From the NCBI GenBank assembly GCA_031267375.1, contig JAIRZE010000093.1, positions 1 through 10,351 on the forward strand: a stretch of 10,351 nucleotides of DNA, read 5' to 3'. The notes below the pieces were generated by a model. It was given only the letters and a program-made list of their open reading frames with translations. It had not been told where the DNA came from and did no database searches. Position 1 is the first letter of the stretch; the number at the start of each line of letters is the position of its first letter. The stretch is from Rickettsiales bacterium. Lineage in GTDB: Bacteria; Pseudomonadota; Alphaproteobacteria; Rs-D84. The position numbers and the translations under genes were made by a program. Shown piece after piece: positions 5,918 through 10,351 of the stretch.

Positions 5918-7190
5918 TTCGTCCACCCGTTTTTGCAGCGATCAATCCAATCATATTGAAGATTTTCATACGCGCCTTGGCGTATTGCGGAAATTTGGCA
6001 ACGATAGCATCAACTTTTTCCAACATTCCGGTTTGGCCCGCATAATCGTCTATAAAGGCTGCAAGTTCGGCCCAAGATTTGGCCGGCGTTATATCTTGCA
6101 TACAAAGTCCGTCAAATGTCTGCATTTCACGCACAAGCGAAGAATAAGGGCTGATATTCGGCGTGCCGTTATTCAGGTATTGCATCTGCGCGGCCCAGGC
6201 GTCCCGCAAGTCTTCTTCTAATAATTCTTCGTTTATCTGAATCTTGCCGTAATAGCTGAATTCCGCGCGCATTTTATTCATAACTGATTTTGTGATAATC
6301 ACGGCTTCATCAGCTGAAACAAGCCCCGGTTGCAAATTGTCTTTGTTTTCAAGCAGCCACGATATATATGGCTGAAAATCTTTCAGTTTCGTCATCGCCG
6401 CCTTGGATTTGAAAAAATCATCCCAATTGCGTTGCCGGACAAAGCTGGCCCAATTAATTGTTTTATCCTTTGGATTGGATTCCATATATCGCAGTAGTCC
6501 AAAGGCGCAGGCTTCGGGAAAGGCGTCTTCAATACGGCCGGTTTCTATAAATTTTTCCCGCGCGTGCAGCATATTTGCCTGTATCCCGCCGGCTTCGTAC
6601 CATACCTCGTAAGGGATCATCTGCGCCGGGGTCAATCCGCCGATATTATTATGTATTCTGTTTCTTACGTGATCCAATTCGTGCGCGGCGCGGCCGGGAA
6701 TGTTTTTATTAAAGGCATCCAGAATAAAATACTTTTTCTGAACGGATTCCGGCAAATTTTGAAACCCGGCGGTATCCAGCGGAAAATAAGTCAACCGGAC
6801 GACATTCAGCATATTGTCAAATTCGCCCAGCCTGATTTGGATATCGTCGCCGGATTTTGTAAATTGTATTTTTTCGGGCTGGATTGTATCAATTTCAAAC
6901 AGAGTCGGGCCTGCGCGTCGCGATAATATGTATTTGCCAATTTCTGCCGGCGCAAGGCTGAATATGGAATCGGCATTCAGTTTTCTTGGCTGGGCATCGG
7001 CAAAAGAAAATTTATCTACATAAGTATATTTTGCAAAAGATTGCGGCGATTGATTATCGCTGGATTGTGAAAGACCCTTGGCCGATAAAAGTGTGCTGGC
7101 CGCGGCCAGCAACCATATTTTTGGATTTGCTTTCAGCCTGAACTTGTTTTGAACTTTTTTATTTTCAGAAATCCCAGTTTTCTGCGCCAT
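5910..7190 (-). CDS. Exported protein with an HExxH motif, putative metallopeptidase of unknown family
   Basis: A 426-residue protein with a basic N-terminus and a hydrophobic stretch (about 25-41, IWLLAAASTLLSAKGLS), consistent with a signal peptide or anchor. The middle contains AAHELDHVRNRIHN, with His170-Glu171-x-x-His174, the zinc-binding signature of zincins. Glu199 in VWYEAGGIQANM, 25 residues after the second His, could be the third ligand, as in gluzincins and ImmA/IrrE-like enzymes. The rest is mostly helical in character, and I do not recognise a named family. The start ATG at 7190 has AGGCG just upstream. It is the first gene of a two-gene unit with the cysteine-rich secreted protein (8-bp overlap), so both may act in the same extracytoplasmic process. 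The upstream region is occupied by an inverted-repeat element that may supply or modify its promoter. The peptidase call rests on one motif. Confidence 0.65.
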   Translation of the reverse strand: MAQKTGISENKKVQNKFRLKANPKIWLLAAASTLLSAKGLSQSSDNQSPQSFAKYTYVDKFSFADAQPRKLNADSIFSLAPAEIGKYILSRRAGPTLFEIDTIQPEKIQFTKSGDDIQIRLGEFDNMLNVVRLTYFPLDTAGFQNLPESVQKKYFILDAFNKNIPGRAAHELDHVRNRIHNNIGGLTPAQMIPYEVWYEAGGIQANMLHAREKFIETGRIEDAFPEACAFGLLRYMESNPKDKTINWASFVRQRNWDDFFKSKAAMTKLKDFQPYISWLLENKDNLQPGLVSADEAVIITKSVMNKMRAEFSYYGKIQINEELLEEDLRDAWAAQMQYLNNGTPNISPYSSLVREMQTFDGLCMQDITPAKSWAELAAFIDDYAGQTGMLEKVDAIVAKFPQYAKARMKIFNMIGLIAAKTGGRNE

Positions 7191-7216
7191 TCGCCTGATT
7201 TCCCTTGCTCTGCAAC

Positions 7217-7356
7217 TGGTACACTTTATACGGTGGTTTAATATGTACCACCTTAGACGGCATTTTTCGGTTGATAAAAAACAAGAAATCAGGTAAAATA
7301 AGGGAAAATAAAAACAAAAAATTGGTACACTTTATACCACCGTATAAAGTGTACCA
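7217..7356. mobile_element. 140-bp MITE-like element with perfect 20-bp terminal inverted repeats
   Basis: TGGTACACTTTATACGGTGG (7217-7236) is the exact reverse complement of 7337-7356. The right end also holds a second, inward copy of the first 15 bases (7323-7337), forming a perfect 15-bp hairpin with 7342-7356 around a CACC loop. Near the left end GGTGGT (7232-7237) pairs with ACCACC (7247-7252). The roughly 70-bp centre (7253-7322) is AT-rich and non-coding. Multiple copies of a terminal motif near element ends recall IS21-type insertion sequences, so this may be a non-autonomous derivative or remnant; alternatively the repeats are operators. No target-site duplication is obvious (flanks GCAAC and GATGC). 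Confidence 0.6.
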
Positions 7357-7363
7357 GATGCAT

Positions 7364-7391
7364 AAAAAAAACGCGGCATTGCCGCGTTTTT
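7364..7391 (-). terminator. Rho-independent terminator of mscS
   Basis: CGCGGC (7372-7377) and GCCGCG (7381-7386) form a 6-bp GC stem with a three-base loop. On the minus strand it is followed by eight T (7371-7364). It overlaps the mscS stop codon region (7390-7392). Five T also follow on the plus strand, so it may act both ways. Confidence 0.88.
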
Positions 7392-8208
7392 ATTTCGCAA
7401 TATGAACATCCATTTGCGGAAATGGAAAGTGCAAGCCCGCATCCGGAAATGTTTTATAAATCTGTTCCAGAATATCCGCCTGTGTATCATAATAATCCCC
7501 AGACTTCGTCCAATAGCGAAGCGTTATCACAACCGCGCTGTCGCCCAGATTGCTGACAAACACAACCGGTGCAGGTGTACTTAAAACCCGTTTATCATCA
7601 GCCGTGATTTTCAATGCCGCCGCCCGCGCAACTTCCACATCGTCGCCGTATGCTATGCTTATCTTTATATCCACGCGGCGGTTTGGACGATCGGTCAGGT
7701 TTATTATTTCCCCGTTGGACAGCTGGCCATTCGGCAGAAAAACAACTTGTTTATCAGCAGTATGCAGCTCTGTCGTGAACATCATTATTTTTTCAACTGT
7801 GCCCGTTCTGCCGCTGGCGGTTTGGATGGTATCCCCAACCTTGAAAGGCTTGAAAAGCAATATCACGATGCCGCCCGCGAAATTCTGCAAAGTTCCGGAC
7901 AAGGCCATACCGACCGCCAATGACGCCGCGCCCAAAATAGCGACAATAGAAGTCATCTGAACGCCGACCGTGGTTAGCGTTATTATCACGACCAACACTT
8001 TCAGGGCGATGCTGATAAACGAAGAGAAAAATGTGCGCAGAGATGGTTCCAGATTGCGGCGCTCCATAATTCGTTTTATGGATTTTGCAATCCTGTTCAC
8101 GACCCACATTCCGATAATCAGTATCGCGACTGCCGTCAATAATTTCATCCCATAGCTTGTTCCCGCGCGGATCGCGGAATTTGTAATACTTTCCAATGTA
8201 ATGTTCAT
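7390..8208 (-). CDS. mscS: MscS-type small-conductance mechanosensitive channel
   Basis: A 272-residue inner-membrane channel that opens under membrane tension and releases solutes during hypo-osmotic shock, working as a heptamer. Three membrane helices are seen at about residues 21-40, 60-82 and 88-120. The pore-lining third helix reads GAASLAVGMALSGTLQNFAGG, followed by IVILLFKPFKVGDTI, a close match to E. coli MscS in its Gly/Ala packing pattern. A cytoplasmic beta domain (VEKIMMFTTEL, FLPNGQLSNGEIINLT) and a C-terminal alpha/beta domain ending FPFPQMDVHIAK complete the fold. Length is near the E. coli protein (286). The ATG at 8208 is chosen because GAGGTG lies at the right distance; an in-frame TTG at 8241 has no such site. 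It is divergent from the SGNH hydrolase gene and ends in a strong terminator. Confidence 0.93.
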   Translation of the reverse strand: MNITLESITNSAIRAGTSYGMKLLTAVAILIIGMWVVNRIAKSIKRIMERRNLEPSLRTFFSSFISIALKVLVVIITLTTVGVQMTSIVAILGAASLAVGMALSGTLQNFAGGIVILLFKPFKVGDTIQTASGRTGTVEKIMMFTTELHTADKQVVFLPNGQLSNGEIINLTDRPNRRVDIKISIAYGDDVEVARAAALKITADDKRVLSTPAPVVFVSNLGDSAVVITLRYWTKSGDYYDTQADILEQIYKTFPDAGLHFPFPQMDVHIAK

Positions 8209-8231
8209 ATTTGCACCTCTTTTCTGGTGGG

Positions 8232-8261
8232 ATGGTATCAAAATTAAAACTATCTTTTCAA
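8232..8261 (-). promoter_or_regulatory. Possible mscS promoter
   Basis: On the minus strand TTGAAA (8261-8256) is followed after 18 bases by TACCAT (8237-8232), which carries a TGA extension just upstream. This would start transcription between the TTG at 8241 and the ATG at 8208, favouring the ATG. The -10 match is imperfect. Confidence 0.35.
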
Positions 8262-8309
8262 TTAAAATATATGCATAATTGCAATGTTATGTAAAAAAAA
8301 GGAAACATA

Positions 8310-9011
8310 ATGAGTATACAAAATACAATCAGTATAATCGGCGATTCAATTATGCGCGGTGTTATATTTGATGAAATCGCAAAAAAGTACAAGACTCTGA
8401 CGGAAAGCGCGGCGAACTTATTCGGCCTGTCAAACAAGGTAGAGATTAAAAATCATTCCCGCTTTGGCCAGACCAGCGCGCATATTATGGACCGTTTGCC
8501 CGCTATGCTGGAAGCCGAATCGGATTTGGTTTTGATAGAGCTGGGCAACAACGACTGCGACAAAAAATGGGAGGAAGTCATCGCAGATCCGGATACGGAT
8601 CACGAATCAATCGTTCCGTTTGAGACATTCAAAAACAATATTCGTACGATCATAGAAAATATTCGCAAAGCCGGGAAAAAGCCCGTAGTTATGACCTTGC
8701 ACCCGATTGACGGCGACAGATATTTTGACTTTATCGCGCACGGGGATCAGGGCAGGGCGAATAACCTGATTAAATTTCTGGGCGATAAAAACCTGATATA
8801 TCGCACGCAGGAAAGATATGCCGAGGCTTTGGAGCGCATCGCCGTTGCCGCCCAAGTGCCGACAGTTCCCCTGCGCGAGCGCTTGCTTTCCGTGCATAAA
8901 TACAGCGATTATATGTGCAGCGACGGAATACATTTGAACCAGCGCGGACAGGAATTGGTAAAGCAGGTCTGCGACGAAAGATATTTGGAATATGTAAAAA
9001 CAGGGTTATAA
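8310..9011 (+). CDS. SGNH/GDSL-family hydrolase
   Basis: A 233-residue protein with all four SGNH blocks: IIGDSIM with the Ser13 nucleophile, Gly53 in SRFGQTS, Asn81 in ELGNND, and the Asp205/His208 pair in SDGIHLNQRG. The family comprises esterases, lipases, thioesterases and carbohydrate esterases with a flavodoxin-like fold. The substrate cannot be told from sequence. There is no signal peptide (MSIQNTISIIGDS goes straight into the first strand), so it should be cytoplasmic. An acidic insertion (VIADPDTDHESIVPFET, about 90-106) follows block III. The ATG at 8310 has AAAAGGA six bases upstream. It stands alone, divergent from mscS and convergent with the glycosyltransferase gene, with its own terminator, so it is probably a single-gene transcript. 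Confidence 0.9.
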   Translation: MSIQNTISIIGDSIMRGVIFDEIAKKYKTLTESAANLFGLSNKVEIKNHSRFGQTSAHIMDRLPAMLEAESDLVLIELGNNDCDKKWEEVIADPDTDHESIVPFETFKNNIRTIIENIRKAGKKPVVMTLHPIDGDRYFDFIAHGDQGRANNLIKFLGDKNLIYRTQERYAEALERIAVAAQVPTVPLRERLLSVHKYSDYMCSDGIHLNQRGQELVKQVCDERYLEYVKTGL

Positions 9012-9015
9012 AAAG

Positions 9016-9064
9016 CTCGTTTGGAATTTCTCTCCATAGGAGGGGAATTCCCACCGAGTTTTTT
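9016..9064. terminator. Long Rho-independent terminator between the SGNH hydrolase and glycosyltransferase genes
   Basis: CTCG (9016-9019) pairs with CGAG (9055-9058), TGG (9022-9024) with CCA (9051-9053), and AATTTCTCTCC (9025-9035) with GGAGGGGAATT (9039-9049, two G-U pairs), around an ATA loop. One base bulges at 9050. Six T follow on the plus strand. The minus strand also has a T-rich exit (CTTTTTAT), so it can serve both convergent genes. Confidence 0.88.
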
Positions 9065-9068
9065 ATCT

Positions 9069-10351
9069 TTATGAACAAAGTTGCTCATAAACTTTCACGG
9101 TATCGCGGACCATTTTTCGCGCGGTATACCGCTCTAAATATCGGGCATATCCCAAGACTTGCAATTTTCGTTGCAAGCGCGAGTTCTCAATAATACTGAT
9201 CATATGATCTGCGTATTCGTCCGTATTAATTTCAAAAGTTCCTTTCAATTCATCCCTTGTCATTGTCGCAAACAAAGCCGCTTTGCCAAACATTTCTTGC
9301 AGCCCGGCCGCGTTGGTGGAAACAATCGGAAGATTATGCGCCATAGCCTCTATCCCGGCAAAACTGCACGCTTCGGAAGCGCTGGCAAATAGCGCGGCGT
9401 CCGCCATTTCATAATATCTTGCGATTTCGGCGCGGTCTTTTATAAAACCAAGAAAACGGACAGGCAGGTCAGCTGCTACCTTGCCCGCAACATCAGATAG
9501 TTTTCCGCCGCCCAGAACCAAAATTTCTATGTCGTGTTTCGCAGCGACGGAACGAATTGCAGGAATGATTTTATCAAAGCCTTTGTGTCCGCCCAGCCCG
9601 TTTGCAAAAATAAATCTGAATTTTCCGTCGTTCGGTTTGTTTACAGATATTTTTGGTGCGGATATCCCGTTATATATGACGGAAAAAGGAATATCATTGC
9701 GCACGCCTTGCAGAAATTCTTTTCCGCTGTCGCATACCAATATGATGTGGTCCATAAGCTTAAAAGGATTGCTTTGCGGAAATATTGCGGATTCCGGATT
9801 TATCAGCCGCTTTTTTGCAGAGTTAAGGGAATGATTCGGCAAACAATGAAGCACGCCCACCGTTTTGCATACAAAGCGCGAGCGAATCAAATAAGCAAAG
9901 TTTTCGCACCCCAAACAATTGCATTTTACGATTATGTTCTTCATCTTCTCCAATCGGCTTGCCAGCCATTGAAACACCGCTTCATAAAGCGTGTGTATTT
10001 GGAATTTTTCCGGATGAAAAATCTGCAATTCATTTTCAGAATCGCAAATTTTTATTTCTTTTATATCCACGGAATGATAAAAGATAATTTTTTTCATCCG
10101 GATATTTTCCGGCATTTGCGCGCCCAGAACATTAAAATACCGCGCTATGCCGCTTTGAAGTCCAACATTGCGGGAATCTATTTCTATGACATTTATAAAA
10201 CGATCTCTGAATTTATAAAGCATATCTTTATAATACTTCCGATATTTATCAGAAATGTTATTTTCTGCGCAAATTCGCAGCATATTTTCAGCATAATTCG
10301 CGGCGGCGTCATAATTCTTTATATCCCGCCTGTTTGATTCAATAAAACGAA
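9069..10351 (-). CDS. Glycosyltransferase with a GT4-like C-terminal domain, 5' end outside the window
   Basis: The C-terminal half has the features of GT-B, family 4 retaining glycosyltransferases. It shows FRFIFANGLGGHKGFDKIIPA (start of the second Rossmann domain), LPVRFLGFIKDRAEIARYYEMADAALFAS, and the donor-binding E-x7-E motif EACSFAGIEAM, then HNLPIVSTNAAGLQEMFG. The first domain includes KTVGVLHCLPNHSLNS and HIILVCDSGKEFL, followed by VIYNGIS, where GT4 enzymes commonly have their domain junction. These enzymes transfer a sugar from a nucleotide-sugar donor, typically in the cytoplasm, to lipopolysaccharide, capsule or lipid acceptors; the acceptor here is unknown. The first in-frame ATG inside the window is at 10283, but the frame stays open without a stop to base 10351 and reads plausibly as protein (NRRDIKNYDAAANYAEN), so the real start is probably outside. 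No promoter or clear ribosome site is evident at 10283. Confidence 0.85.
   Translation of the reverse strand, partial: RFIESNRRDIKNYDAAANYAENMLRICAENNISDKYRKYYKDMLYKFRDRFINVIEIDSRNVGLQSGIARYFNVLGAQMPENIRMKKIIFYHSVDIKEIKICDSENELQIFHPEKFQIHTLYEAVFQWLASRLEKMKNIIVKCNCLGCENFAYLIRSRFVCKTVGVLHCLPNHSLNSAKKRLINPESAIFPQSNPFKLMDHIILVCDSGKEFLQGVRNDIPFSVIYNGISAPKISVNKPNDGKFRFIFANGLGGHKGFDKIIPAIRSVAAKHDIEILVLGGGKLSDVAGKVAADLPVRFLGFIKDRAEIARYYEMADAALFASASEACSFAGIEAMAHNLPIVSTNAAGLQEMFGKAALFATMTRDELKGTFEINTDEYADHMISIIENSRLQRKLQVLGYARYLERYTARKMVRDTVKVYEQLCS

Noticed and set aside
5918..5926. GTG start for the cysteine-rich protein
   Set aside because: The ATG at 5917 gives a standard signal peptide and has a suitably spaced GGGTGG; the GTG is closer to that site than is workable.
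7095..7110. 16-bp perfect palindrome GCTGGCCGCGGCCAGC
   Set aside because: It lies in the Ala/Leu-rich signal-peptide coding region of the HExxH gene, where such a pattern arises easily; no other copy is seen.
8209..8241. TTG start for the MscS channel
   Set aside because: It has no ribosome site and probably lies upstream of the transcription start; the ATG at 8208 follows GAGGTG.
9534..10337. Long plus-strand reading frame opposite the glycosyltransferase
   Set aside because: It is antisense to clear GT4 motifs and its product has no recognisable domain or ribosome site.

Overview
The window looks like a chromosomal stretch of an alphaproteobacterium of moderate G+C content. The clearest lineage clue is fabH directly followed by ihfA, an order familiar from alphaproteobacteria (plsX-fabH-ihfA). 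The cysteine-rich secreted protein resembles surface proteins I recall from uncultured gut-associated Alphaproteobacteria (RF32/Enterousia-like), but that placement is from memory and unconfirmed.

Layout. (1) 1-3143, plus strand: a 5'-truncated hemW interrupted in frame by a very GC-rich 154-bp palindromic element, then an M13 metallopeptidase coupled to it by an ATGA overlap. The unit ends at a bidirectional terminator. (2) 3167-4511, minus strand: fabH then ihfA, separated by a 124-bp gap full of nested inverted repeats. (3) 4536-4670: divergent promoters for fabH and tRNA-Arg(CCU) that appear to share one palindromic -35 box, then the tRNA itself. Its CCA end is also the start of a hairpin, followed by a 16-bp direct repeat. 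(4) 4797-4946, plus strand: a 49-codon gene. (5) 4970-7190, minus strand: an overlapping pair encoding an exported HExxH protein of unknown family and a cysteine-rich secreted protein. (6) 7191-7389: a 140-bp element with perfect 20-bp terminal inverted repeats, next to the mscS terminator. (7) 7390-8208, minus strand: an MscS channel. (8) 8310-9011, plus strand: a cytoplasmic SGNH/GDSL hydrolase with a strong terminator. (9) 9069-10351, minus strand: a GT4-like glycosyltransferase that runs off the right edge.

Most genes are housekeeping or cell-envelope functions: heme trafficking, fatty-acid initiation, nucleoid architecture, osmotic protection, protein turnover and glycosylation. The unusual material is a set of short non-coding palindromic or repeat elements at 92-245, 1066-1100, 3449-3571, 4668-4730 and 7217-7356. 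The one in hemW is kept as translated sequence, which recalls the Rickettsia palindromic elements although it is a different sequence as far as I can judge. The HExxH/Cys-rich pair is the only gene module whose function I cannot place.
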